From NCBI GenBank assembly GCA_021790935.1, contig JAJYFL010000005.1, forward strand, positions 62,001 through 126,000: a stretch of DNA of 64,000 nt, given 5' to 3'. Origin of the DNA: a bacterium. Its GTDB lineage: Bacteria > Vulcanimicrobiota > Vulcanimicrobiia > Vulcanimicrobiales > Vulcanimicrobiaceae. Positions within the stretch are counted from its first letter, which is position 1, and every line of letters starts with the position of its first letter. The notes under the pieces were generated by a model that saw only the letters and a list, made by a program, of their open reading frames with translations, was not told where the DNA came from and searched no databases. The translations under genes were made by a program, and so were the position numbers. Positions 25,787 through 34,349 of this stretch are shown piece by piece.

Positions 25787-26808
25787 GCCCCGAGCGCCCC
25801 CGTCCGCAGCAGAGCCGCGACGACCTCGGCAACCGCGACATAGCTCTCGGCCGGGATCGTCTCACCCGGTCGCGCACCTGCGTAGAGCACGCGCGCCAGC
25901 GGCACGTTCTCGACGACCGGGACGCGATAGGCGGCGGCGAGCTCGCGTACGCGCGCGGCTGCCTCCTCGGCCGCACGAACCAGCACGCGCGGCACCGGAA
26001 CCTCCGGCGGCCGGTACTCGAGTGCAATCGCAAGATGCGTGGGGTTGGTCACGACGAAGGCCGCGTCTTTCACGCGCCGCAGCGAGCCGCGCGCGATCTG
26101 CCGGTGCATCGCACGGCGCCGCCCGCGCGCCATCGGGTCGCCGTCGTGTTCTTTGGCGTCGCGCTTGAGTTCGTCGAACGACATGCGCAGCCGCTTGCGC
26201 CAACGCGCGAACTGCACGCCGAAGTCGACCGCCGCAAACGCCGCACCGACGGCGCACGCGACGTATGCGGCTCGGCTCGCACCGCTCCAAGCCGCCGATG
26301 CCATCGCCGCAAGTCGGCCGCCGCCCGGCGCGGCGGCGTACAAGCGCGCGATCGCCGGCGCAATCGCCGCGGCGGCACACGTAAATGCAACGGTCGCGCG
26401 CGCCGCCGAGATCGCCGTCTCGCGCGAGAGCATCCGCTTGACGCCCTCGAACGGGTTCAAGCGTTCGAACTTCGGCACGACCGCTACGACGCGCAGGCCG
26501 CCGGCCTGGAACAGCGACGCCGCGGCGCCGGCCGATGCGCCGCAGGCAATCGGCACGAGCGCGAGAGCGAGGATCGCCACTACGGCGGAGAGATCGCCGC
26601 GCCCACCCGCAGCAGCGATCAAGGCCGTCCGTGCCTCGCTGCCGATCGGCGCGATGACCGCCGCAGTTGCAGGGAGCGCCGCGGCGAAGGCGGCGACCAT
26701 CGAAACCTCCTGCGATTTCGCGACGTTGCCTTCGCGCTGAGCGCGTTCGATGCGCGACTGCGTCGCCTCGAACTGCTTTTCACCCCCGCCCTCCTGATCG
26801 GAACTCAC
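25783..26808 (-). CDS. flhB: Flagellar-type export protein FlhB
   Basis: This 341-residue membrane protein is the autocleaving substrate-specificity switch of the export gate. The autocleavage motif NPTH is at 255-258 (VVTNPTHLAIALEY), and four hydrophobic segments lie between residues 40 and 200. The GTG at 26808 is chosen: it overlaps the fliR stop by 4 nt (GTGA) and is followed by the conserved start KQFEATQSRIERAQREGNVAKS. An upstream extension to 27183 is a shadow of fliR. Confidence 0.95.
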   Translation of the reverse strand: MSSDQEGGGEKQFEATQSRIERAQREGNVAKSQEVSMVAAFAAALPATAAVIAPIGSEARTALIAAAGGRGDLSAVVAILALALVPIACGASAGAAASLFQAGGLRVVAVVPKFERLNPFEGVKRMLSRETAISAARATVAFTCAAAAIAPAIARLYAAAPGGGRLAAMASAAWSGASRAAYVACAVGAAFAAVDFGVQFARWRKRLRMSFDELKRDAKEHDGDPMARGRRRAMHRQIARGSLRRVKDAAFVVTNPTHLAIALEYRPPEVPVPRVLVRAAEEAAARVRELAAAYRVPVVENVPLARVLYAGARPGETIPAESYVAVAEVVAALLRTGALGA

Positions 26809-27524
26809 GGAGCCGCCGCAAACGGAAGGTGCAGCCACGGCTGCCCGGACTGCGGGAAGAGCAGCGGCACGGCGATCAGCGTTGCCACCAGCGCGGCCGC
26901 AAACATCAGCGGAAACGAAAGCGTGAAGCTCGCGAAGCGCGGAATCACGCGCGTCAGCGCGCCGAGCGCGACCTGCATTACGAATACCAGCGCGATCGCC
27001 GGCCCGGCTACCAGCAGCGCCGCCTCCACCACGTCGAGCGGCAGCTGCACCGCAAAGCGGTAGAGATCGCGGGCGCCCACCAAGCCGCCGGGCGGTACCC
27101 GTTCGAAACTGCGCGCGAACGCGAAGACGAGCAGGCGGTATCCGCCTAGCAGAAAGAAGCCGGTGGTGAACGTCAGCGACCAAATCCTGCCGAAGCCGCT
27201 GGCCGCAAAGATCTGTGCGTCGGGCGCGCTGCCGCGGATGCCCACGTAGTCGTCCAGCGCGCGCCCGCCCGCGTACACGCCATCGTAGAGCACGCTGGCG
27301 GCGATCCCGATCGCGGCGCCGAGTGCGAACTCGGTGGCGAGCGCAAAGACGAACGCCGCGCCGTCGGGCGCGCGCGCCGCTCGAACCGCCGGCATCAGCG
27401 CGATGCTCAGCACGAGCGCGAGCCCGGCCCGCACCGCGGGCGGGACGCTCGGATGCGAGAAGCCCGGCGCGCGAAACGCGAACCCCGCGCAGCGCGCGAA
27501 CGTCAGGAAGGCTACGCCGCCCAT
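26805..27524 (-). CDS. fliR: Flagellar-type export protein FliR
   Basis: This 239-residue protein is part of the FliP-FliQ-FliR export channel. It is strongly hydrophobic, with six or so helices, and has FliR features such as RCAGFAFRAPGFS near the N-terminus, ALGAAIGIAASVLYDGVYAGG and the C-terminal VMQVALGALTRVIPRF. The ATG at 27524 overlaps the fliQ stop by one base (TGATG). Confidence 0.92.
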   Translation of the reverse strand: MGGVAFLTFARCAGFAFRAPGFSHPSVPPAVRAGLALVLSIALMPAVRAARAPDGAAFVFALATEFALGAAIGIAASVLYDGVYAGGRALDDYVGIRGSAPDAQIFAASGFGRIWSLTFTTGFFLLGGYRLLVFAFARSFERVPPGGLVGARDLYRFAVQLPLDVVEAALLVAGPAIALVFVMQVALGALTRVIPRFASFTLSFPLMFAAALVATLIAVPLLFPQSGQPWLHLPFAAAP

Positions 27525-27790
27525 CAGCCGTGGACGATTGCAGGCAGCTGCGCCAGCACGTCGTCGAAGAGCGCCGCGCACAGATGCATGCCGAACGATC
27601 CGAAGAGCGCGACCGCCAGACCGACGGCTACCAGTTTGGGCAAGAGCGAGAGGGTCTGTTCCTGCACTTGCGTCGCCGCCTGCACGACCGCAACCGTCGT
27701 TCCGACGAGTGCCGCAAGCGCGAGCACCGGCAGGCAGAGCACGGCGGCAACCACCAGCGTCTCGCGCAAGAGCCCGTCGAACGCATCCAT
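27524..27790 (-). CDS. fliQ: Flagellar-type export protein FliQ
   Basis: This 88-residue protein has two transmembrane helices, the standard FliQ size. The signature TTVAVVQAATQVQEQTLSLLPK links the helices and matches family members. It lies 56 bp downstream of metF rather than directly after fliP, and overlaps fliR. Confidence 0.94.
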   Translation of the reverse strand: MDAFDGLLRETLVVAAVLCLPVLALAALVGTTVAVVQAATQVQEQTLSLLPKLVAVGLAVALFGSFGMHLCAALFDDVLAQLPAIVHG

Positions 27791-27846
27791 CCCCCGATGC
27801 TACGGGGAGCGCGTTACCGAACCGTTAACCGCCCGTTGCGGCGCTG

Positions 27847-28734
27847 CTAGAACGAAGGGCGCCACGCGGTCGCGGCCGCGAGCGAACTGACGATCGCGCG
27901 GGTTGCCGGCGACCTGTTGAGCGTATAGAAATGTATGCCCGGCGCGCCGCGTCGCAGCAGGTCGGCGCACTGTAGCGTCGCGTACGCGACGCCCAGATCC
28001 TCGACCGCCTTGGGCTGCTCGCGGCGCTCTTCCAACTCGACCAATAGTTTCGGCGGGATCGTCGCGCCGCACATGGCCGTGAAGCGCGCGATCTGCTCGT
28101 AATTGGTGATCGGCATGATGCCGGGAACGATCGGCACGGTGATGCCGGCCACACGCGCGCGCTCGACGAAATCGAAGTATCTGTCGTTGTCGAAGAACAA
28201 CTGCGTGATCAGGAACTCCGCTCCGGCGTCGACCTTCTCTTTGAGATGCCCGAGATCGGTGCGCGCGTCCGGTGCCTCGACGTGCTTCTCGGGATAGCAC
28301 GCCGCGCCGACGCAAAAATGATAGCTCCGCTCGAGCATGGCTACGAGTTCGGATGCGTGCGCGAAGCCGCCCGGCGCGCGTTCGAACGCCTCGGCGCTTC
28401 GCGGCGGATCGCCTCGCAGAGCCAGGACGTTCGAGATTCCGGCGGCTTCCAACTCGGAGAAGACCGCCCGCAGGTCGCCTCGCGAACTTCCGGTGCACGT
28501 GACGTGCGACATGACGTTGATGCCGAGTTCGTTTTGTATCTGCTTGGATATCTCGATCGTGCGCGCGCGCGTCGAGCCGCCGGCGCCGTAGGTCACGGAG
28601 ACGAAGGCCGGGCGCAGCCACCCGAGCGTCCGCACCGTCTCGAGCAGTTGGGCGTGGGCTTCGTCGCTCTTGGGCGGAAAGAGTTCGAACGAAAAGAACG
28701 GCCGCACCGTCGCGAGCGCTTCACTGATCCGCAT
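27847..28734 (-). CDS. metF: Methylenetetrahydrofolate reductase
   Basis: This 295-residue flavoenzyme reduces 5,10-methylene-THF to 5-methyl-THF for methionine synthesis. Features include the N-terminal FFSFELFPPKS with the catalytic Glu, SVTYGAGGSTRART, HVTCTGSSRGDL, NVLALRGDPP and EFLITQLFFDNDRYFDF. It is the expected length. It lies inside the flagellar export operon, 10 bp after fliP and 56 bp before fliQ, an unusual place for a one-carbon metabolism gene. Confidence 0.96.
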   Translation of the reverse strand: MRISEALATVRPFFSFELFPPKSDEAHAQLLETVRTLGWLRPAFVSVTYGAGGSTRARTIEISKQIQNELGINVMSHVTCTGSSRGDLRAVFSELEAAGISNVLALRGDPPRSAEAFERAPGGFAHASELVAMLERSYHFCVGAACYPEKHVEAPDARTDLGHLKEKVDAGAEFLITQLFFDNDRYFDFVERARVAGITVPIVPGIMPITNYEQIARFTAMCGATIPPKLLVELEERREQPKAVEDLGVAYATLQCADLLRRGAPGIHFYTLNRSPATRAIVSSLAAATAWRPSF

Positions 28735-28744
28735 GGCACGGCGT

Positions 28745-29401
28745 TCACCTAAAGCTTGCCGCGATTCCTCCGCAGACGAGCGCCCAGCCGTCGACCATCA
28801 CGAAGAGCAGCAGTTTGGCCGGCAGCGAGATGACCGGAGGGCTCAACATGAACATCCCTAAGCCCATGAGTATCGAGGCAACCGCGAGATCGATCGCGAC
28901 GAACGGCAGATAGATCGCAAAACCGATGGCGAAGGCATCGCGCAGCTCGCCGACGACGAACGCCGGGATCAGCACGAAGGCCGGCGCGCTCGCAGGCGGC
29001 TCCGGCGAGCGGTGCGCCACGCGCTCGAAGGTCGCGATATCCGCGATGCGCGTCTGGCGCAACATGAAGGCTCGCAACGGCCGCGCGGCCGCGCCGACGA
29101 ACTGCGACTGGGTGAGCCGCCCTTTGCCGTACGGCTCGAGCGCGTCGCGTTGAATGCGTGCGAGCGTCGGCGACATGATCGCGAAGGTCAGGACGAGCGC
29201 GAGTCCGGTGATGACGCTATTGGGCGGCAACGCCGCCGCGCCGATCGCCGAGCGAACCAGCGAGAGCACCACGACGATGCGTACGAACGAAGTCGACATC
29301 ACCAGCACGAACGGCGCGACCGAGAGCAGCGTCAGCGCAGCCAGCACGTCCAGCGGAAGCGTCCCACGCGCGTGCGACGCGATGCGAAGCAGATCGTCCA
29401 T
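28745..29401 (-). CDS. fliP: Flagellar-type export protein FliP
   Basis: This 218-residue protein is the core of the export channel. The family signatures are VMSTSFVRIVVVLSLVRSAIG near the N-terminus, LAVASILMGLGMFMLSPP and ISLPAKLLLFVMVDGWALV at the C-terminus. The gap between fliN and fliP holds a large perfect inverted repeat. The next gene downstream is metF instead of fliQ. Confidence 0.94.
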   Translation of the reverse strand: MDDLLRIASHARGTLPLDVLAALTLLSVAPFVLVMSTSFVRIVVVLSLVRSAIGAAALPPNSVITGLALVLTFAIMSPTLARIQRDALEPYGKGRLTQSQFVGAAARPLRAFMLRQTRIADIATFERVAHRSPEPPASAPAFVLIPAFVVGELRDAFAIGFAIYLPFVAIDLAVASILMGLGMFMLSPPVISLPAKLLLFVMVDGWALVCGGIAASFR

Positions 29402-29439
29402 ACGCCGATCCTAACGGAAAGCCTTTGCGCGTATCCGTC

Positions 29440-29547
29440 CAGCCCGTTGCCGGCACGTTGCCGCCCGGGCGCGTGTGAGGTCGCGCCGAAGCCAGGATGG
29501 CGAAAATGCGCGCGTCGCCCGGGCGGCAACGTGCCGGCAACGGGCTG
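29440..29547. repeat. Perfect 32-bp inverted repeat between fliN and fliP
   Basis: Arms at 29440-29471 and 29516-29547 are exact reverse complements over 32 bp; they begin CAGCCCGTTGCCGGCACG and end with its complement. The spacer is 44 bp. There is no coding gene across it. It could form a very stable hairpin in the transcript, or be a small mobile element (MITE-like) or a short invertible segment. Confidence 0.92.
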
Positions 29548-29561
29548 AGCGCGCGGCGCTG

Positions 29562-29852
29562 CTACGCGAGCCGCTGGATCAGTTCGGTGATGCGGACGCC
29601 GAAGTTGTCGTCGATCGCGACGACCTCGCCGCGAGCGACGAGCTTGTTGTTGACGAGGAGATCGACCGGCCCGCTGGCCAAACGGTCGAGTTCGACGACC
29701 GATCCGGTGCCGAGCTTCAGCACGTCGGCTACGAGCATCTTGCACTTGCCGAGCTCGGCGGTAACCTGCAGGGTGACGTTCATGAGCAGGTCGAGGTTCT
29801 GCTGGTCTGCGCCCGCCTTCTCTTGCTGTTCGGCAGCCATTGCGGTACTCAC
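29562..29852 (-). CDS. fliN: Flagellar switch protein FliN
   Basis: This 96-residue protein is a single SpoA/surface-presentation domain: [20 protein letters not shown], then [21 protein letters not shown], then [21 protein letters not shown]. It forms the bottom of the C-ring and a sorting platform for export. The GTG at 29852 overlaps the fliM-like stop (GTGA) and has a GAAGGGAG ribosome binding site, so this start is preferred over one at 29909. Confidence 0.95.
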   Translation of the reverse strand: MSTAMAAEQQEKAGADQQNLDLLMNVTLQVTAELGKCKMLVADVLKLGTGSVVELDRLASGPVDLLVNNKLVARGEVVAIDDNFGVRITELIQRLA

Positions 29853-30640
29853 GCTCCCTTCGGACCGGCAGAGACGATCATCGCACTCCGGCCGCCGATC
29901 GATCCGCACTCGCCGCGCGCTACGACCGCTCCGGCCACCTTAAGCATAGCCAAATCGCCTACCTTCGTATCCATCACAACCTCGCAGCCCGGGCGCAAGC
30001 CGAGGATGCCGGCAGCGCCGATGCTCCCCGAGGCGAACTCAACGCCAACCTCGATCTCGACGTCGAGCAGGTCCTCCGCGCGCAGATGGCCGCGCCTCTC
30101 GGGCGCCGGATCGCGCGAGAGCGCAACGCCGATGCGCGCGGCGAACGGGTGCTCGACGATCAGCTCGAAGTAGGTGGCGTACCCGCGCACGCCGGCGACG
30201 CGCTCGGCGGGCGCCGGATCGCGAATCCCGCAGACCGCCGCGACCGTCGTGCCCAGCGCGCGTACGACGCGCGCGAGAACCTCTCGCTCGATCGGCGAGA
30301 GCGGCCGCGGCTCGCCGCCGGCCTCTCCGAACGCAGCGGTCGCCAGGGCGAGCGCATCCGGCGGGCGCAGCACGAACGCCGCGTCGGCAATCGGACCGCG
30401 CAACCGGAAGATCTCGGCTTGCGAGGCGATCGCCGCCCACGCGGCTTCGTCGGGGATCGCCGGCTCGAGCAGCCGCAGCGAGACGCCGGTACCGTAGGCT
30501 GCCGCCAGCGCTTCGCGCGCGCCGTTCGCGACGACGCACGCCGCCGAAACCGGCAGCGACGACCGGGGCTCGAAACGCGCGCGCCGCACGCGACTCCCCG
30601 CGCACTCGGCCGCGCGTTCGAAACCGAGCACCGGGATCAC
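29849..30640 (-). CDS. fliM: Short FliM-like flagellar switch protein
   Basis: This 263-residue protein ends in a SpoA-type domain ([35 protein letters not shown]) and has a FliM-like middle part containing [16 protein letters not shown]. It is about 70 residues shorter than standard FliM and lacks the N-terminal LSQxEIDALL peptide that binds CheY. The GTG at 30640 overlaps the previous stop by 4 nt. The upstream extension of the frame to 31474 is a shadow of other genes. Loss of the CheY-binding peptide suggests a switch without chemotactic control. Confidence 0.78.
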   Translation of the reverse strand: MIPVLGFERAAECAGSRVRRARFEPRSSLPVSAACVVANGAREALAAAYGTGVSLRLLEPAIPDEAAWAAIASQAEIFRLRGPIADAAFVLRPPDALALATAAFGEAGGEPRPLSPIEREVLARVVRALGTTVAAVCGIRDPAPAERVAGVRGYATYFELIVEHPFAARIGVALSRDPAPERRGHLRAEDLLDVEIEVGVEFASGSIGAAGILGLRPGCEVVMDTKVGDLAMLKVAGAVVARGECGSIGGRSAMIVSAGPKGA

Positions 30641-31356
30641 TTGAGCAGGTCCATCGCCGTCTTGCGCACGCCGTCGCGGGCGAGCTGCGCGCCGTGCAGC
30701 GCGTCGAGCGCGAGGTATGACTCTTGCAGGCGTTTCAACCCGCGATCGATGTCGATGCCGCTGCGTTCGCGCGCGAAGGCGTGGAGCTCGCCGAAGTTGC
30801 CGTCGCCCGGGAGGCCGAGGTGCGGCGCGATCCCGGCGGGCGCGACCATGCGAGTGGCGTCGACCGCTTGGAGCTTCGTCGCCGCAGCGAAGCGCGCGAG
30901 CGCCACGCGACCGAGCGTCGTTACCTGCATCTCGCGCCTCCCGCTGCGCGGGTCGATCGTCGCCCGCCGGTACGTCACCGAGCCGTCGGCCTCGACCCGG
31001 ACGTCGCCGGTCAGGCCGAGAGCCGCGTCGACGGGATCCGCGCTCAGCGGGCCGAGCGGCGCGCCGGCCTCGCGATAACCGAGGATCGCGCGGCCGTCGC
31101 GGTCGACGAGTGCGCCGCCGCGAAAGGCAAAGCCGCCATCGCGCGTGTAGCACTGCCGCCCACGCTCGTCGGTGTAGACGAAATAGGCCCCCTCGGGTGC
31201 GGCAACCGAGAGCGGATCGAGCGAAAACTGCGCGCTGCCCGTGCGAGCGACGTCCGAGCGCTCGGGAACCGCGCCGGGCGTAAAGGCGTGCATCACGTCG
31301 CGCTCGCGGATCGCGATATCGTCGAGCGCCCGGGCGGTGGCCGTAGAGATCAGCAC
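30637..31356 (-). CDS. FlgF/FlgG-like flagellar rod protein
   Basis: This 239-residue protein has the middle domain of hook-basal-body proteins (YFVYTDERGRQCYTRDGGFAF, ALVDRDGRAILGY) and a C-terminal helix GLKRLQESYLALDALHG, similar to the FlgF/FlgG tail. The usual N-terminal motif is poorly kept (VISTATARALDDIAIRERD-like). The GTG at 31356 lies within the last codons of the upstream gene. Only one such rod protein is present, so I cannot tell FlgF from FlgG. Confidence 0.75.
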   Translation of the reverse strand: MLISTATARALDDIAIRERDVMHAFTPGAVPERSDVARTGSAQFSLDPLSVAAPEGAYFVYTDERGRQCYTRDGGFAFRGGALVDRDGRAILGYREAGAPLGPLSADPVDAALGLTGDVRVEADGSVTYRRATIDPRSGRREMQVTTLGRVALARFAAATKLQAVDATRMVAPAGIAPHLGLPGDGNFGELHAFARERSGIDIDRGLKRLQESYLALDALHGAQLARDGVRKTAMDLLK

Positions 31357-31910
31357 GAACCGGCATCCTCCGCGGTCCGCGCGTCGATATCGATGCCGCG
31401 CAGCGCCAGCGCGTAGCGCGCCTGCACAAGCGCCGCAGCGACCTGCGCGCGCGCCTGACGCGGGCAGATGGCAATCAGCCGTACGCGCTCGCCGCCGCTT
31501 CGCAACAGCACCTGCACGCGCCCGTGCGCGCCGTCCAGCGCGAACGCCGCGTGGTGCGGGGGCGCCGACGGCCGCAAAAACGTACGCTCGATCTTGCGCG
31601 CCAGCGGCGAACGCACGGCGCGGCGCTCGGCGGGCGCGATCTCCGCCTCCGCACGCGCGGCGCGCGCGATTCGAACGCCCGTCACGTCGCGGGGCGGCTC
31701 GCGTTTCGCGGGCACCGCGTGCTCGGCGCAGAGGGGCCGCTCCGCCGCGGCGCGCGCCGCCGGCCGCGCGTACCGCTGCGGCGTCTCTCCTTCGTGTGTT
31801 ACGCGCTCGCCGTAGAGCGCCGAGAACCAGGCCTGCGAGAGGATGCGCCGGTCGACCGTCGCGAGCGGCGCGGTGAGAACGCTGAATCCAAGTTGTTCGT
31901 CGATCGTCAT
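31350..31910 (-). CDS. Unknown protein in the flagellar cluster
   Basis: This 186-residue protein begins MTIDEQLGFSVLTAPL, has a long Ala/Arg/Pro-rich middle, and ends with a compact segment (GRVQVLLRSGGERVRLIAIC, then ALRGIDIDAR). The size and layout, a disordered middle and small C-terminal domain, would fit a hook-length control protein (FliK-like), but no FliK signature is seen. The ATG at 31910 is used; an upstream ATG at 31934 is less likely. It overlaps the rod gene. Confidence 0.6.
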   Translation of the reverse strand: MTIDEQLGFSVLTAPLATVDRRILSQAWFSALYGERVTHEGETPQRYARPAARAAAERPLCAEHAVPAKREPPRDVTGVRIARAARAEAEIAPAERRAVRSPLARKIERTFLRPSAPPHHAAFALDGAHGRVQVLLRSGGERVRLIAICPRQARAQVAAALVQARYALALRGIDIDARTAEDAGSC

Positions 31911-31981
31911 GCCGCAAGCGTAGCGCGCCGGCATGGACGCCGCGTTGCGCCGGTGTTACCGGCGCGCGACGCGGCGCGCGC

Positions 31982-32605
31982 TCAGCGGTTCTGCGCCCGG
32001 TAGCGCCGATAGCTCGAGAGAACGTTCTGCACGTAGTTCTGCGTCTGCGCGTACGGCGGGACGCCGCCGTACTTCTCGACCGCGCCGGGACCCGCATTGT
32101 ACGCGGCGACCGCGAGACGAAGATCGCCGTGGAAGCGGTCGAGCAGACCACGCATGTAGCGCGTACCGCCCCACACGTTCTGCGCCGGGTCGTACGCGTC
32201 GGTAACGCCGAGCGAGGCGGCCGTCGCGGGTTCGAGCTGCATCAACCCCTGCGCGCCGGTGCGCGAGGTCGCATTGGCATCGAAGCCCGATTCGTTGGCG
32301 ATGATCGCTTTGACGAGTGCCGGATCGACGCCCCAGGCCGATGCGTTCGCCGCTACCAGACGCTCGATCTGGACCGGCGGCACGATCGCCGGCGGTGCCG
32401 GCGCGGAGGCCGGAGAGCCTTCGCCGCCGGCTGCGGCGAGAGCTGCGGAGACCATCGACGAAAAAGCGCCCGCCGCGTTCGGGTCGAGGATGGGCAAGCC
32501 GTCGGGACCGGTACCGCGCACCTCGGGCGGCGCCGAGACCACCGCTTCGCCGGTGATCTGGGCGATGCGGCGTTGGATGGCGGCGAGATCGCTTGCAATA
32601 TTCAT
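31982..32605 (-). CDS. Lytic transglycosylase (SLT domain) of the flagellar cluster
   Basis: This 207-residue protein has a goose-type/Slt70 lysozyme domain from about residue 80, with the catalytic Glu105 in IIANESGFDANATS, then GAQGLMQLEPATAASLGV and AVAAYNAGPGAVEKYGG. It should open the peptidoglycan for rod assembly, the role FlgJ has in proteobacteria. There is no signal peptide, so export through the flagellar apparatus is likely. It lies 8 bp after fliI. Confidence 0.92.
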   Translation of the reverse strand: MNIASDLAAIQRRIAQITGEAVVSAPPEVRGTGPDGLPILDPNAAGAFSSMVSAALAAAGGEGSPASAPAPPAIVPPVQIERLVAANASAWGVDPALVKAIIANESGFDANATSRTGAQGLMQLEPATAASLGVTDAYDPAQNVWGGTRYMRGLLDRFHGDLRLAVAAYNAGPGAVEKYGGVPPYAQTQNYVQNVLSSYRRYRAQNR

Positions 32606-32613
32606 AGCAGCCT

Positions 32614-33843
32614 TTATAAAGTATCGGCAACTCGAGCTAGCCGCGCGAGCGTCTGCGCGCAGCTCGACGGCTCGGGGCCCTGCCGCAGCAACGTTTCCAG
32701 TTCTTCTTCGGCCGATACCGCTGCCTGCGTTGCGGGGTCGGCGGGAGCGATGCCGAGGCTGCGCGCATCTTCGCTCTGCGCCAGCAGCGCCAGCGCGCGG
32801 CGCACGGCGCGCGCGTGGGCGAGATGCTCGGCCGAGACGACCGCATCCATGGTGCGGCTGATGCTGGCAGGGACGTCGACGGCAGGGTAATGCCCCGCCC
32901 GCGCCAATCGCGGCGCGAGCTGCACGTGCCCGTCGAGAAGGGAGCGTGCCGCGTCGCTGAGCGGATCGCGCTCGTCGCCGTCGGAGAGAACGGTCGCGAT
33001 CAAGGTGATGGAACCGCGCGCCGTGCAGCCGGCAATCTCGACCAGCCCGGCGAGCTCGGCGAAGACGCTCGGCGGGTATCCGCCGCGGCCGACGCTCTCG
33101 CCGGAGGCCACGGCGATCTCTCGCAGTGCGGCTCCGAAGCGTGCCAGACTATCGAGAATTGCGAGTACGTGCAGACCGCGTGCCCGCAACGCGTGCGCCT
33201 GCGACATCGCGACGCGCGCCGCCCAGACGCGCTCGGCGGCCGGCCGGTCGCCGGTCGCGCAAACGACGCTCGCGTGTGGATCGCACGCGCCGGTCCACGC
33301 CTGCGCCTCGCGCCCACGCTCGCCGACCAGCCCCACGACCACCGCGTCCGCATTCGTTCCGCGAGCCAGGGCCTGCAGCAGTAGCGATTTGCCGACGCCG
33401 GCTTCGCCGAAAAGCCCGATGCGCGCGCCGCGCCCGATCGTGAGCAGCGCGTCGATGACGCGCACGCCGGTCCAGAGCGGCTCGGCGATCGGCCGTCGCT
33501 CCGCCGGCGAGATCCGCTCGCCTCCGATCCGCACCACTCTGCCCGCCGGCGGAGCGCCCCCGTCGAGCGCGTGCCCGCGAGCGTCGAACGCGCGTCCGAG
33601 CAGCGTCGTCCCCAGCGGCAGCATCGCCGCAGCGGGATCGGCGTGCACGGCGTCGCCCGTGGTGACGCCTTCGAGGCCACCGTGCGGCGCGACCGTGGCG
33701 CGCGAACCGAGCAGCGCGCCGACCGTGCCGTGCAAAACGCCGCGCGCGCCGCAAACCGAGACGCCGTCGCCGATGCGCGCCCCCGGTAGAGAGACCTCCA
33801 GCAGGCCGCCGCGCGCACCGAGGACGGTGCCGCGCGCCCTCAC
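32614..33843 (-). CDS. fliI: Flagellar-type export ATPase FliI
   Basis: This 409-residue ATPase of the F1-like family unfolds and delivers export substrates. Walker A is G146EAGVGKS153, the Walker B Asp is in LHVLAILDSLARF, and GDRPAAERVWAA and SGESVGRGGYPPSVF are typical. It has a GTG start that overlaps the fliH stop by 4 nt. The N-terminal beta-barrel is short. No fliJ gene follows; the next gene is the lytic transglycosylase. Confidence 0.95.
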   Translation of the reverse strand: MRARGTVLGARGGLLEVSLPGARIGDGVSVCGARGVLHGTVGALLGSRATVAPHGGLEGVTTGDAVHADPAAAMLPLGTTLLGRAFDARGHALDGGAPPAGRVVRIGGERISPAERRPIAEPLWTGVRVIDALLTIGRGARIGLFGEAGVGKSLLLQALARGTNADAVVVGLVGERGREAQAWTGACDPHASVVCATGDRPAAERVWAARVAMSQAHALRARGLHVLAILDSLARFGAALREIAVASGESVGRGGYPPSVFAELAGLVEIAGCTARGSITLIATVLSDGDERDPLSDAARSLLDGHVQLAPRLARAGHYPAVDVPASISRTMDAVVSAEHLAHARAVRRALALLAQSEDARSLGIAPADPATQAAVSAEEELETLLRQGPEPSSCAQTLARLARVADTL

Positions 33844-34349
33844 GCGCCGGCCAAGGCGCGCACCGCGTCATCGAGCCGAACGCCGAGCGAAGCGTCGACG
33901 GTGCCGTTGCGAAGATCGACGGCAGCGTCGCCGCGCCGCAGCCGCGGGTCCGCTTCGACCGCGATCGGTGCATCCCGCAGCGCCGCGGCGTCGTCGGGGT
34001 GAACGCGGACGCGCAGAGGCTCCTCGGCGAGATAGCGGGCCAGCGCGCGGTCGACGATACGTTCTATCGCGACCGGCGCCAGTTCCAGCTCGCGCCCGAT
34101 CACGTCGGCCGCGATATCTTGAAGCAGCGTCGCCGCCGCCAGGTCGACCGCCTCGGCGACGCGCGCGCGAAAGAGACGCACCTCCCGCAGCAACTCGGCA
34201 GATTCGGCTTCGTGCGGCGCGGCGGGTTCCGCTATCGCCGGCGGCGGCATCGGCGGCGGTATCGGCGCGGCGTCGGCATCGCAGGCGGGCCGTAGCATCG
34301 CGGGCCGCAGCATCGAGGAGAGGGCGCGAAAGCCTTCAGGCCTTTCCAA
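33840..34349 (-). CDS. fliH: FliH-like export ATPase regulator
   Basis: This protein of about 169 residues has a Pro/Ala-rich N-terminus (PIPPPMPPPAIAEPAAP) and a C-terminal FliH/YscL domain (VAEAVDLAAATLLQDIAADVI, YLAEEPLRVRVHPDDAAAL, VDASLGVRLDDAVRAL). It tethers FliI to the C-ring. The start is uncertain: a TTG at 34349 has a GGAGAGA site a few bases before it, while the ATG at 34364 lacks one. Both overlap the fliF end. Confidence 0.85.
   Translation of the reverse strand: MERPEGFRALSSMLRPAMLRPACDADAAPIPPPMPPPAIAEPAAPHEAESAELLREVRLFRARVAEAVDLAAATLLQDIAADVIGRELELAPVAIERIVDRALARYLAEEPLRVRVHPDDAAALRDAPIAVEADPRLRRGDAAVDLRNGTVDASLGVRLDDAVRALAGA

Noticed and set aside
29849-31474. A 541-residue open frame as a single large FliM-type fusion.
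   Set aside because: The first half is a low-complexity Arg/Ala-rich shadow of the overlapping rod and unknown genes; the real gene starts at the GTG at 30640 that overlaps the preceding stop.
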